Shown here piece by piece: positions 1 to 7,181 of a stretch of DNA of 11,510 bases. Both the position numbers and the translations under genes were made by a program. The stretch spans positions 1-11,510 of the forward strand of contig JBBDTC010000040.1 in assembly GCA_040904625.1 (NCBI GenBank). Direction: 5' to 3'. The notes beneath the pieces are model-generated. The model did no database searches and was not told where the DNA came from. It saw nothing but the letters and a program-made list of their open reading frames with translations. Each line of letters opens with the position of its first letter. Positions within the stretch are counted from its first letter, which is position 1. This DNA is from JACKNG01 sp040904625 (GTDB lineage: Bacteria; Pseudomonadota; Gammaproteobacteria; Ga0077536).

Positions 1-156
1 CGAATACGCGCCAATTTGACCTCGCTCTCCCACCCGCCTCGTCACGATGCCCTAAGTCCGACAGGCTGCTAGAGACGTGAGACTCTTCTCGCCTATCTAC
101 TTGGCTGCACGAGAAATTTGACCGACATCCCGCGGGTTGGGGGTGGATCGCGAAGG

Positions 157-195
157 TTGCAATCATTCGTCTGCTATATACAATGCGTATATAGC
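157..195 (+). promoter_or_regulatory. vapBC promoter and autoregulatory operator
   Basis: A perfect inverted repeat, GCTATATAC (173-181) and GTATATAGC (187-195), is separated by AATGC. A plausible sigma70 promoter overlaps it: TTGCAA at 157-162, a 16-bp spacer, and TACAAT at 179-184, which lies inside the palindrome. A GGAGG ribosome site (200-204) follows directly and the vapB ATG is at 211. In the VapBC family the antitoxin, or the VapB-VapC complex, binds such AT-rich palindromes over the promoter and represses its own operon, with the degree of repression depending on the toxin:antitoxin ratio. The repeat is seen directly; the promoter boxes and the autoregulatory role are inferred. Confidence 0.8.
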
Positions 196-210
196 TTTTG
201 GAGGTGTCGA

Positions 211-444
211 ATGTCTACTGGAAGTGTTTTTGAGAATAACCGGACTCAAGCGGTCAGGCTCCCCGCTGACACCCGCTTCCCCGAGGGTGTGAAAAAGGTC
301 AATGTCCGTGTGTTGGGAAAAGACCGCATCATTTCCCCGGTTGAAAATACCTGGGACAGCTTTTTCCTCAACGGGCAGGCTGCCACTGAAGATTTTATGC
401 GTGAGCGCCCAAGCCAGGAGCAAGCGGAGCGGGAAGCATTTTAA
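211..444 (+). CDS. vapB: VapB antitoxin of type II toxin-antitoxin pair
   Basis: This 77-residue antitoxin neutralises the VapC nuclease and binds the operator just upstream. The N-terminal half carries the AbrB/MazE-like swapped-hairpin DNA-binding pattern of plasmid-type VapB: NRTQAVRLP (residues 10-18), then a predicted beta-strand run ending in GKDRIISP. The C-terminal part (ETW.SFF, then FMRERP and a final EAF) matches the toxin-binding tail of Shigella/Salmonella-type VapB as I recall it. The frame is open further upstream, but the ATG at 211 has GGAGG at a good distance and gives the normal family length. The TAA stop overlaps the vapC start (TAATG), so the two are translationally coupled. 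Base composition is more AT-rich than in the genes to the right, suggesting horizontal gain. It acts in the cytoplasm and is normally degraded by Lon or Clp under stress (family knowledge). Confidence 0.93.
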   Translation: MSTGSVFENNRTQAVRLPADTRFPEGVKKVNVRVLGKDRIISPVENTWDSFFLNGQAATEDFMRERPSQEQAEREAF

Positions 445-842
445 TGCTGAAATTCATGCTTGATACCAATATTGCCATCTACGTGATCAAGCGCCGGCCA
501 ATCACAGTACTGGATACCTTTAACCGTCATGCAGGACAGCTTTGTATGAGCGTGGTCACTCTTGCAGAGCTGCTGCATGGCGTTGAGAAAAGCGCCAGGC
601 CGGAACAGAACCTGGCCGCAGTGGAGGACTTTGTCTCGCGCCTGGAGGTACTGGAGTATGGGAATAAAGCAGCGGGGCATTACGGCGACATTCGCGCCGA
701 CCTGGAGCGACAAGGCACGCCTATTGGCGTCAATGATTCGCATATAGCAGCCCACGCTCGCAGCGAAGGCCTGGCCCTGGTCACAAACAACCTTGGGGAG
801 TTTGAACGTGTCGCGGGGCTACGAACTGAAAATTGGATTTAA
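444..842 (+). CDS. vapC: VapC toxin, PIN-domain endoribonuclease
   Basis: This is a 132-residue PIN-domain toxin, the same length as the Shigella plasmid VapC. The acidic metal-binding residues are in place: D7 in MLDTN, E42 in TLAELLHG, and D98 in GVNDSHIAAHAR. The family's TNN..EF motif is at 114-120, and the protein ends in a typical LRTENW tail. Such toxins hold Mg or Mn and cut RNA; the enterobacterial relatives cleave initiator tRNA in the anticodon loop. That target is family knowledge and is not shown here. The start codon overlaps the vapB stop by one base. No residue is missing and the frame is intact, so the toxin should be active if expressed. The gene runs convergently towards czcA, with 65 bases between the two stops and no obvious terminator. 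The pair probably acts in stress response or in stabilising this accessory segment. Confidence 0.94.
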   Translation: MLKFMLDTNIAIYVIKRRPITVLDTFNRHAGQLCMSVVTLAELLHGVEKSARPEQNLAAVEDFVSRLEVLEYGNKAAGHYGDIRADLERQGTPIGVNDSHIAAHARSEGLALVTNNLGEFERVAGLRTENWI

Positions 843-901
843 GGAAGCTTGAAGAAGTGGATGAAGCTGCTCGAGTAGCGCGGCTATGACTGAGTAGGGG
901 A

Positions 902-912
902 CGGGCCCTAAG
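902..912. repeat. Short match to the terminus of the fold-back repeat
   Basis: CGGGCCCTAAG here repeats the outer end of the 7376-7532 element, ending CGGGCCCTAA, and the flank continues as GGG. The CCC-TAA-GGG layout resembles the junction at 11494-11502 (CCC-TTA-GGG). The match covers only about 11 bases and the inner terminus (TGCGG) is absent, so this could be a solo scar or chance. The complement of CTA at 908-910 is the TAG stop of czcA. Confidence 0.35.
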
Positions 913-3900
913 GGGAAATAAGTGCGTCCTCTTTTTCTCTCGCCCCGTGAGCGAGCCGATACAATGCGGGCAATACCAGCAAGGTCAGGATCGTCGAGGA
1001 AATAATGCCTCCTATGACGACGGTGGCCAGCGGCCGCTGTACCTCGGCACCGACGCCGGTGTTGAACGCCATCGGCACAAAACCGAGGCTGGCGACGAGC
1101 GCGGTCATCAGTACCGGCCGCAGCCGCGTCAAGGCGCCATCGATAATCGCTTCTTCCAGCGGCAGGCCGTCACGCCAGCGTTCGCGGATGAAGGACAGCA
1201 TGACCAGGCCGTTCAGCACCGCCACACCGGACAGGGCGATAAAGCCGACGCCGGCGGAGATCGACAGCGGGATGTCGCGCAGCCACAGCGCCAGCACGCC
1301 GCCGGTCAGCGCCAGAGGCACGCCGGTAAAGACCAGCAGTGCGTCGCGCAGGCTGCCGAAGGCTGCCAGCAGCAGGGCCAGAATCATCAGCAGCGCCATC
1401 GGAACGACGATCCGCAGCCGCTGGGCGGCGGAAATGAGCTGCTCGAAGCTGCCACCATAGTCAATCCAGTAGCCGGCTGGCAGGCTGATTTCCCGGCGGA
1501 TCCGCGTCTGCAATTCGTCGACAAATGAGGCCAGATCGCGCCCGCGCACGTTGGCGGAAACGTATACCCGCCGTTTGCTGTTCTCGCGACTGATCTGGCT
1601 GGGCCCCTCGATCTGGCGGACTGCGGCAAGCTCCCCCAGCGGGACGTAATCGACGCCGCCGCCAGAAGCTCCGTAGGCCGCGTCACGCAACGGTTTGTCC
1701 GTTGCCGTGCCGCGCGCGGGCAGCGACACCGGTAGTTGCGCAATCACGTCGGGGTCACTGCGCAAGGTCTCCGGCAAGCGCACCACCAAGGGGAAGCGTC
1801 GATCGCCCTCGAAGATCAGGCCGGCCTCGCGGCCGCCGAAGGCGATCTGCAAGCTGTCCTGGAGATCCGCCACGTTCAGTCCGTAACGTTGGAGAATGGC
1901 GCGCTTCGGGGCGACGCTCAGAGTCTGCAATCCGGTCACCTGCTCCATGCGCACGTCGGCGGCGCCCGGTATCCCGCGGGTAAGGGCTTCGATCTGGCCG
2001 GCCAGTGCCACCAGCCGATCGAAGTCATCGCCGTAGACCTCTATCGCCACATCGGCGCGGACGCCCGAGATGAGCTCGTTGAAGCGCATCTCGATCGGCT
2101 GGGTAAACTCGTATTTGTTGCCTGGGATTTTCTCGACCTCGGCTTCGATCTCCGCGATCAACTGTTCCTTGGGCTTACCCGGCTGCGGCCATTCGGAACG
2201 CGGCTCGAGGATGATGAAGGTATCGGCGACATTGGGCGGCATGGGGTCCGTGGCCACGTCCGGGGTGCCGATTTTGCTGAATACGCGCTCGACTTCCGGG
2301 AACCGAGAGACTGTCGCTTCCACGACTCCCTGCATGTCGATGGATTGCTGCAGCCCGGTACCCGTGACTCTCAGGGCATGCATGGCGATATCGCCTTCGT
2401 CCAGTTTGGGCACGAACACCGCGCCCATCTGACTGGCGAGGATTCCGCAGAGCGATACCAGTACCAACGCCGTGCTCACGACGGGCCAGCGCCAGGCCAG
2501 GCAGCATTTCAGCACCGGGCGATAGATGGCGCGCGCGCCGCGCATCAACCAGTTCTCCTCGTGACTAATCCGGCCACCGAGGAACAGTGCCACCGCAGCC
2601 GGAACGACGGTCAATGCCAGCACCAGCGCCGCGCCCAGCGCCATCATCACCGTCAGAGCCATGGGCTGGAACATCTTCGCCTCCACACCGCTCAAAGCAA
2701 AAATCGGCACATAGACGATCATGATGATGAACACGCCGAAGGTTGCGGGGCGAATGACCTCCTGGCTTGCCTGGACGACGATGGCCAGGTGCTCACTGCG
2801 ACTCATTTCTGCACCGGTCCTTTGTGCTTGGCCCAGATGCCGGACACAGTTTTCGACGACGATTACCGCGCCGTCGACGATCAGGCCGAAGTCCAGCGCG
2901 CCCAGGCTTATCAGGTTGGCGCTCACCCGGTTGCTGACCATGCCGGTGATGGTAAACAGCATCGACAGGGGTATGACCGCAGCCGTGATCAGCGCCGCAC
3001 GGATATTGCCCAGCAACAGCAGCAGCACCGTGATCACCAGCAGCGCGCCTTCCAAGAGGTTCGTTTTGACCGTTTCGATGGTCTTGTCTACCAGGCCGGT
3101 GCGGTCATACACCGCGCGCGCAACCACGCCCGCCGGCAGCGAGTGGTTGATCTCTTGCAGGCGTTCGGCGGTTGCGGCGGCAACCGTTTGACTATTCTCG
3201 CCGATCAACATCATTGCCGTGCCCAGCACGATCTCCTCGCCGGCCTGGGTTGCGGCGCCGGTACGCAACGGTTTGCCGAAGTCGACCGTCGCTATATCGC
3301 CGATCGTAATCACTATACCGCCGCGCTCGGCGACGATGATGTCGCGGATCTCCGCCAGCGTCTGTATCCGCCCCGGCATACGGATGAGGTACTGCGCCCC
3401 GGCGCGCTCGAGATAGCCGGCGCCGGCGTTGGCGTTGTTCTCCTCGAGGGCGGAGATGATGTCTTCGAGACTGATGTCGAACGCGATCAACCGCGCCGGA
3501 TCCGGCATCACCTGGTACTGGCGCTCGTAGCCGCCGCTGGTGTTGACTTCGGTGACGCCGTCGACCTGCAACAGCTGCGGCTGGACAATCCAGTCCTGGA
3601 TCTCGCGCAAGTCCATCGGCGTGTAATTCGATCCGTCCGGTTTGCGCGCACTGGGCTCGACCTCGACCACGTACATGAAGATCTCGCCGAGACCGGTCGC
3701 AATCGGCCCCATCGCCGGCTGCACGACGCTGGGAAGATCGTTGCGTAGCGCCTGCAGGCGCTCGGCAATCTGTTGGCGGGCAAAATAGATGTCGGTGCCA
3801 TCCTTGAATACCACCGTCACCTGCGACAAGCCGTAACGCGAGATCGAGCGCGTATAATCGAGCTTCGGCAAGCCCTGCAAAGCAAGTTCAATCGGATAGG

Positions 3901-4093
3901 TGATCTGCTGTTCGGCCTCGAGCGGTGTATAGCCGGGTGCCTCGGTGTTGATTTGCACCTGGACGTTGGTGATGTCCGGCACGGCATCGATCGGCAGGTG
4001 CTGGTAGTTGTAGATCCCCAGCCCGGCCATGATTGCTGCTGCGAGCATGATCAGCCCGCGCTGGGCGACGGCAAGTTCGATGATTGTGTTCAT
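908..4093 (-). CDS. czcA: CzcA-type heavy-metal efflux RND transporter
   Basis: This 1061-residue inner-membrane pump of the HME-RND family exports divalent cations using the proton gradient. TM1 spans about 12-29, TM2-6 about 343-505, TM7 about 536-553 and TM8-12 about 893-1046, with two large periplasmic loops between. The TM4 proton-relay motif DFGLIVDGAVIVVE gives D401, D407 and E414, equivalent to D402/D408/E415 of Cupriavidus CzcA. The N-terminal LPIDAVPDITNVQVQ and the QPIEMRFNELISGVR stretch (665-679) are typical of Czc/Cnr/Ncc pumps. Of the three methionines that bind Cu in CusA, only the first seems present (M571); by my recalled alignment the others are V622 and E673, arguing against Cu/Ag. 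The ATG at 4093 has GAGGTG eight bases upstream. The TAG stop sits in a repeat-like sequence. It is last in the operon. Exact metal range is inferred. Confidence 0.95.
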   Translation of the reverse strand: MNTIIELAVAQRGLIMLAAAIMAGLGIYNYQHLPIDAVPDITNVQVQINTEAPGYTPLEAEQQITYPIELALQGLPKLDYTRSISRYGLSQVTVVFKDGTDIYFARQQIAERLQALRNDLPSVVQPAMGPIATGLGEIFMYVVEVEPSARKPDGSNYTPMDLREIQDWIVQPQLLQVDGVTEVNTSGGYERQYQVMPDPARLIAFDISLEDIISALEENNANAGAGYLERAGAQYLIRMPGRIQTLAEIRDIIVAERGGIVITIGDIATVDFGKPLRTGAATQAGEEIVLGTAMMLIGENSQTVAAATAERLQEINHSLPAGVVARAVYDRTGLVDKTIETVKTNLLEGALLVITVLLLLLGNIRAALITAAVIPLSMLFTITGMVSNRVSANLISLGALDFGLIVDGAVIVVENCVRHLGQAQRTGAEMSRSEHLAIVVQASQEVIRPATFGVFIIMIVYVPIFALSGVEAKMFQPMALTVMMALGAALVLALTVVPAAVALFLGGRISHEENWLMRGARAIYRPVLKCCLAWRWPVVSTALVLVSLCGILASQMGAVFVPKLDEGDIAMHALRVTGTGLQQSIDMQGVVEATVSRFPEVERVFSKIGTPDVATDPMPPNVADTFIILEPRSEWPQPGKPKEQLIAEIEAEVEKIPGNKYEFTQPIEMRFNELISGVRADVAIEVYGDDFDRLVALAGQIEALTRGIPGAADVRMEQVTGLQTLSVAPKRAILQRYGLNVADLQDSLQIAFGGREAGLIFEGDRRFPLVVRLPETLRSDPDVIAQLPVSLPARGTATDKPLRDAAYGASGGGVDYVPLGELAAVRQIEGPSQISRENSKRRVYVSANVRGRDLASFVDELQTRIRREISLPAGYWIDYGGSFEQLISAAQRLRIVVPMALLMILALLLAAFGSLRDALLVFTGVPLALTGGVLALWLRDIPLSISAGVGFIALSGVAVLNGLVMLSFIRERWRDGLPLEEAIIDGALTRLRPVLMTALVASLGFVPMAFNTGVGAEVQRPLATVVIGGIISSTILTLLVLPALYRLAHGAREKEDALISP

Positions 4094-4105
4094 GGCAGAC
4101 GCACC

Positions 4106-4174
4106 TCAGACGCCGAGTTCGGACACACCGCCGACGATCGCCGCCGACGATAGATACTTGATCACGAGATACAT
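4106..4174 (-). pseudogene. Truncated DUF3147-like membrane protein (22 codons)
   Basis: A 22-codon frame lies between czcB and czcA. Its start has a strong GAGGA ribosome site seven bases upstream. The product begins MYLVIKYL and has one hydrophobic stretch ending in VSELG. As I recall, this matches the first helix of DUF3147 proteins (about 110 residues, several membrane helices, often found in metal-resistance operons), whose N-terminus reads like M.YL.IKYL..A..V..VSE. Here the frame stops two residues after that point, and czcA begins 12 bases downstream. I infer that an in-operon deletion removed about 90 codons, leaving the start signals intact. It could still make a tiny membrane peptide or serve as a translational bridge between czcB and czcA. 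The frame and ribosome site are seen; the family assignment is from memory. Confidence 0.6.
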
Positions 4175-4184
4175 GATTGTTTCC

Positions 4185-5450
4185 TCAGTGCGCGTGTTCG
4201 GCGCCTGATTTTTCGATGTCTGCCTTGAGCAGGTAGCTGTTTTCGACCACGTATTCGGTCCCGGCATCGAGCCCGCCGAGCACCTCGATATGGGTCCCGT
4301 CGCGGCGGCCAAGTGCCAGCATGCGCACCTCGTAGGTATCCCCGTAGCGCGCGTACACCACATCGAAATCGCGGAAGGTCTGCAGTGCGCTCTGGCGTAC
4401 CGCCAGCGGCACATCCGTCTCGTCGATGGTTACTTCAGCCGTGACCGCCATGCCCGGCCGCCAGTACCCGCCCGCGTTGTCGAGATGGATCCGCGCGGTG
4501 GTGGCCTGTGAAGGGCCGTCGGTGACGGGCAGGACATAATCGATGCGAGCGTGATCATCGAGGTTGCCATCGAGGCTCCTCAGGTGTGCCCGCTGATCGG
4601 CCCGAATCATTTCCAGCTGTCCGCTGAATACGGCCAGGTCCACCCAGACGCGCTCGAGATTGACGACCGTATAAATCAGCTGGTCGCTGGAGACCGCCTC
4701 TCCAGGACCCGCCTGCTGCGCAAGGACGACGCCGTCAATGGGCGCTTTGACTGCATAACTCTGTAAGCTGTCATTGCTCTCGACCCGGGCCAGCAGATCC
4801 CCGGCACGGACAGGGTCGCCGACACTCTTGTCGGCCGAGCGGATCATGCCCGCATAGCGCGGCCGGATCTGTCGCAGTCGGCCGGGGTCATATTGAATGC
4901 GTCCCTGCAGATCGACAGTACGACGGATCGTGGCGGTTCCGGCTACGGCCGTCTCGATTCCCGCGCCCCTGGCCTGCTCCGGCGAAATTCGCGTACGACC
5001 CTCGTGCTGCTCGTAGCGCCATGCGTAATCGTTATCGCCATGACGGGCCTTGACCTGAACGTCGAAGGAGTGTGGCTCGGTCACGGTTTCGTTGCTGAAG
5101 CGATAGCCAGCACGCGGCCGGAACGAAAATCGATCCGTCTCGCCGCCGAGTCGTGTCAGATCGATTTCGACATCGAAGGCGTCCGCCGGGATCGACGCGC
5201 CATCGCGATAGGCATAGATACGGAATTCCGGCGGCACGCCGCGCTCGTAAATCGTGACTTCGAGCTGGAAATCGCCAGTATCGAGCAGGCGGCCGCCATG
5301 CGGACCGCTCGGCTCGCCGGCGCCTTCAGCGACGCCGGCGCCATCGCCGCGGTCCGCCACCGCCGACTGCGACTCGAGCAACTGCTGGCCGGCGTAGGCG
5401 CCCATGAGGAGAATCGCCAGTGACAGAAGAATATTCATGAAAGTCTTCAT
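4185..5450 (-). CDS. czcB: CzcB-type periplasmic adaptor of RND efflux
   Basis: This 421-residue membrane-fusion protein links the CzcA pump to the CzcC channel. Residues 5-20 form a signal or anchor helix. The N-terminal beta domain typical of CzcB follows (GPHGGRLL at 49-56, then VPPEFRIYAY at 72-81). The next part is the barrel-sandwich (lipoyl-like) core, with RPRYAGMI (196-203), VGDPVRAGDLLARV (210-223) and KAPIDGVV (235-242); the alpha hairpin between the two lipoyl halves is short, as in CusB/CzcB. The beta-barrel region contains WVDLAVF and YWRPGMAV (329-336), and the tail is KSGAEHAH, a common CzcB ending. The ATG start overlaps the end of czcC by four bases (ATGA), so the two are coupled; GAGGAG lies just upstream. 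The protein stands in the periplasm and may also hand metal to the pump (family knowledge). Confidence 0.94.
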   Translation of the reverse strand: MKTFMNILLSLAILLMGAYAGQQLLESQSAVADRGDGAGVAEGAGEPSGPHGGRLLDTGDFQLEVTIYERGVPPEFRIYAYRDGASIPADAFDVEIDLTRLGGETDRFSFRPRAGYRFSNETVTEPHSFDVQVKARHGDNDYAWRYEQHEGRTRISPEQARGAGIETAVAGTATIRRTVDLQGRIQYDPGRLRQIRPRYAGMIRSADKSVGDPVRAGDLLARVESNDSLQSYAVKAPIDGVVLAQQAGPGEAVSSDQLIYTVVNLERVWVDLAVFSGQLEMIRADQRAHLRSLDGNLDDHARIDYVLPVTDGPSQATTARIHLDNAGGYWRPGMAVTAEVTIDETDVPLAVRQSALQTFRDFDVVYARYGDTYEVRMLALGRRDGTHIEVLGGLDAGTEYVVENSYLLKADIEKSGAEHAH

Positions 5451-6706
5451 TTCCGCTCTCCTCGATCGACGCCAAACCCCAAGCCGGTCAGGCGCTCGAT
5501 CTCGATCAAATAGCTGTGGTAGGACGCGGCGGCGCGAATCGCCTCTGCCCGCACTTCGATGTACTCGCGCCGGGCATCGGCGACTTCCAGGTAGGAAAAG
5601 CGGCCGGCCGCATAGCCCTCCTTGAATGACTGCAGGGCGCTGCGGGACTGGGGGATGATCACCTCATGCAAGGCATCCACTTCGGTACGAGCGTGTTTCA
5701 GTTCCTGATAGGTTGTGAACAACAGCGCCTGCGCTTCGATATAAGACACAGACTCATCGCTCGCGACCTGACCGAGGCGCTCGTGTGCGGCACGGATATT
5801 GCCCTGATTGCGGTCGAAGACGGGCAGTTCCATGCTGAAATTCAGCATCAGGGCCTGTTCGTCGATCCCCTCGAGCCGGCGAATGCCGGCGCCGACGCGG
5901 GCATTGGGCACGGAACGCGCCCGGGCGAGTTCGAATTCCGCCTCGCGCAGGCGGCGCACGCTCAGGAAGCGCTTCAGATCGGGGCTGTTGCGCAGTTCAC
6001 TGAGCAGGCTGTCCAGATCGCGGGTGCCAGGAAGGCTGAACAGATCGGCTTCCACCCGGCCGAAGTCCACTTTGTCGCTGCCCCAACTGGCCGCCAGCCT
6101 GCGCTGCGTTGCCAGGAGTTCATGCTCGCGATGCTCCAGTTGGAGCCGCGCGCGTGCCAGCTCGATTTCAGCCCGGCTCAGTTCAGCGCGCATGGCGCGC
6201 GCCGCCACCACTCTCTTTTCGACTATGACGCGATTCTGTTCCGCCAGTCGGACCGCGGATTCGGCCACTTCCAGCAATAACTCATCGCGGGCGACATGAA
6301 CGAATCGCCGAGCTACTTCGGCCAGTACGTCGAGCCTGGCGATGTCATAATCGGCTTGGATCAGTCCAACGTTGCGTGCCGCCGCAAGTTCCCGCTTTTG
6401 CCGCTTGCCGCCTAACTCCAGCAGCTGGCTCAGCATCAGCATCGCCTCGACTCCGCGAACGCCGCTTACTTCGCCAGTGCCTGCCAGGTCTTCCAGTTGC
6501 AGCCCCAGCTCCGGATTCGGCAACAACCCGGCCTGCAGACGTCCGGCTTCCGCGGCGCGCATCGAATAGGAGAAAGCTGCGAGTTTCGGACTTTCTGTCA
6601 GGGCCCGCGTCAGCGCGTCGGCCATGCGTAGCGGCCCGCCGGCCGCCGCGGGCATGCTTGCGAATAACAACAGGCCTGCCATCGACAGGCGCAATAGATG
6701 ATTCAT
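5447..6706 (-). CDS. czcC: CzcC-type outer-membrane efflux channel (TolC family)
   Basis: This 419-residue outer-membrane factor provides the exit duct of the CzcCBA complex. A signal peptide covers about residues 1-22 (hydrophobic core AGLLLFASMPAAA). The mature part has the duplicated TolC-family helices, beginning with the hallmark LLPNPELGLQLEDL (61-74) and SQLLELGGKRQKRELA (93-108). A second repeat contains RARSVPNARVGAGIRRL and LPVFDRNQGNIRAA. There is no lipobox cysteine after the signal, so it is probably not a lipoprotein. I chose the ATG at 6706 because it puts the signal peptide at the N-terminus and has GGGAG eight bases upstream; an in-frame GTG at 6754 would add 16 residues and lie inside a strong hairpin. 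It is second in the operon, about 100 bases after the CzcI-like gene, and overlaps czcB by four bases. Confidence 0.93.
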   Translation of the reverse strand: MNHLLRLSMAGLLLFASMPAAAGGPLRMADALTRALTESPKLAAFSYSMRAAEAGRLQAGLLPNPELGLQLEDLAGTGEVSGVRGVEAMLMLSQLLELGGKRQKRELAAARNVGLIQADYDIARLDVLAEVARRFVHVARDELLLEVAESAVRLAEQNRVIVEKRVVAARAMRAELSRAEIELARARLQLEHREHELLATQRRLAASWGSDKVDFGRVEADLFSLPGTRDLDSLLSELRNSPDLKRFLSVRRLREAEFELARARSVPNARVGAGIRRLEGIDEQALMLNFSMELPVFDRNQGNIRAAHERLGQVASDESVSYIEAQALLFTTYQELKHARTEVDALHEVIIPQSRSALQSFKEGYAAGRFSYLEVADARREYIEVRAEAIRAAASYHSYLIEIERLTGLGFGVDRGERK

Positions 6707-6714
6707 CGGATTGA

Positions 6715-6719
6715 CTCCC
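6715..6719 (-). promoter_or_regulatory. czcC ribosome-binding site next to a leader hairpin
   Basis: GGGAG on the minus strand lies eight bases before the chosen czcC ATG (6706) and only one base from the foot of the 11-bp hairpin at 6721-6745. It decides the start over the upstream GTG at 6754. The stem could influence ribosome access or protect the 3' part of the transcript. Confidence 0.6.
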
Positions 6720-6720
6720 A

Positions 6721-6745
6721 CCTGCCGGTGCGAAGCACCGGCAGG
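6721..6745 (-). promoter_or_regulatory. Strong hairpin in the czcI-like/czcC intergenic leader
   Basis: CCTGCCGGTGC and GCACCGGCAGG form a perfect 11-bp stem around a three-base loop (TTC on the transcribed strand). It lies between the stop of the CzcI-like gene and the czcC ribosome site. No U-run follows in the direction of transcription, so it does not look like an intrinsic terminator. It may be an mRNA-stability or processing element that sets the ratio of the small first gene to czcCBA, or a DNA-level operator. Confidence 0.6.
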
Positions 6746-6806
6746 CAATATCACTGGGCGCCGGGCGGTGGCCGATACCGATCAGCGATGAGTTGATTAG
6801 CGGGAG

Positions 6807-7136
6807 TCAGATATCGGGGGGCGGTGTCGGCGGTGCTTCGCTGTGCGGCAGCGAACGATCGGTGGGGAAAGACTGGTCGGTATCCAGCTGTACGGCCGAA
6901 GCCAGGGCCGCTGTGGAAGTCAGAGCTACGAAATGGGCGCTGCAGCTGGGACAATGATGGTGGCCGTCGGCATTGTCGTCGCTGCCGCGATGATCATGAT
7001 CGCCGTCGTGACTGGCGCAGTGTTTGTGGTCGATGTAAACCTCATCGACCGCACTGGCCTGCCACGAGGCAAATCCCAGGATCAGGCAAAAACCGACAAC
7101 AAGCCGCTGTATACAGGTGCTTCGCAGCCATTCCAT
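6807..7136 (-). CDS. CzcI-like histidine-rich periplasmic protein
   Basis: This is a small secreted protein of 109 residues. A signal peptide is clear: basic RSTCIQR, hydrophobic LVVGFCLILGFA, and a cleavage site after ASA (about residue 29). The mature part has a His/Asp-rich stretch at about 36-61 (H37, H39, H43, H47, H49 and H59-H61), then a CPSC motif at 62-65 and H68, a plausible soft and borderline metal site. The C-terminus is proline-rich. The position before czcC and the overall plan fit CzcI-type proteins, small periplasmic products at the head of czc operons linked to control of expression or metal buffering. The homology is too weak to assert the name. The ATG at 7136 is chosen because it opens directly on the signal peptide; its ribosome site is poor. 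A TTG at 7268 would add 44 residues with no signal-like character. It probably binds Zn, Co or Cd in the periplasm (inference). Confidence 0.75.
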   Translation of the reverse strand: MEWLRSTCIQRLVVGFCLILGFASWQASAVDEVYIDHKHCASHDGDHDHRGSDDNADGHHHCPSCSAHFVALTSTAALASAVQLDTDQSFPTDRSLPHSEAPPTPPPDI

Positions 7137-7155
7137 GCTGCCGATGCTAGCACCG

Positions 7156-7181
7156 GTGGCACGAAGGTGCCACGTGGGCAC
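7156..7181 (-). promoter_or_regulatory. Overlapping alternative hairpins before the CzcI-like gene
   Basis: GTGGCAC (7156-7162) and GTGCCAC (7167-7173) form a 7-bp stem with a four-base loop. The segment GTGCC (7167-7171) can instead pair with GGCAC (7177-7181). The two stems therefore exclude each other if this stretch is transcribed. They end about 20 bases before the start codon at 7136. The role is unknown: operator, attenuator-like leader or chance. Confidence 0.4.

Noticed and set aside
50..60. CCCTAAGTCCG, a possible fourth repeat terminus left of vapBC
   Set aside because: It needs a two-base gap to match GGGTCCG and the similarity then stops, so chance is likely.
1..156. Gene or RNA at the left edge
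   Set aside because: No frame with a start, ribosome site or recognisable product, and no tRNA-like fold; nothing can be supported.
843..907. Bidirectional terminator between vapC and czcA
   Set aside because: No GC-rich stem followed by a T-run is seen on either strand.
1736..3748. A 670-codon open frame on the plus strand
   Set aside because: It lies antisense to czcA, has the Arg/His/Asp/Gln-rich composition of a GC-rich shadow frame, and shows no recognisable domain or ribosome site.
6707..6754. Longer czcC start (GTG at 6754)
   Set aside because: It would bury the signal peptide 16 residues inward and place the start in a strong hairpin; the ATG at 6706 has a good ribosome site.
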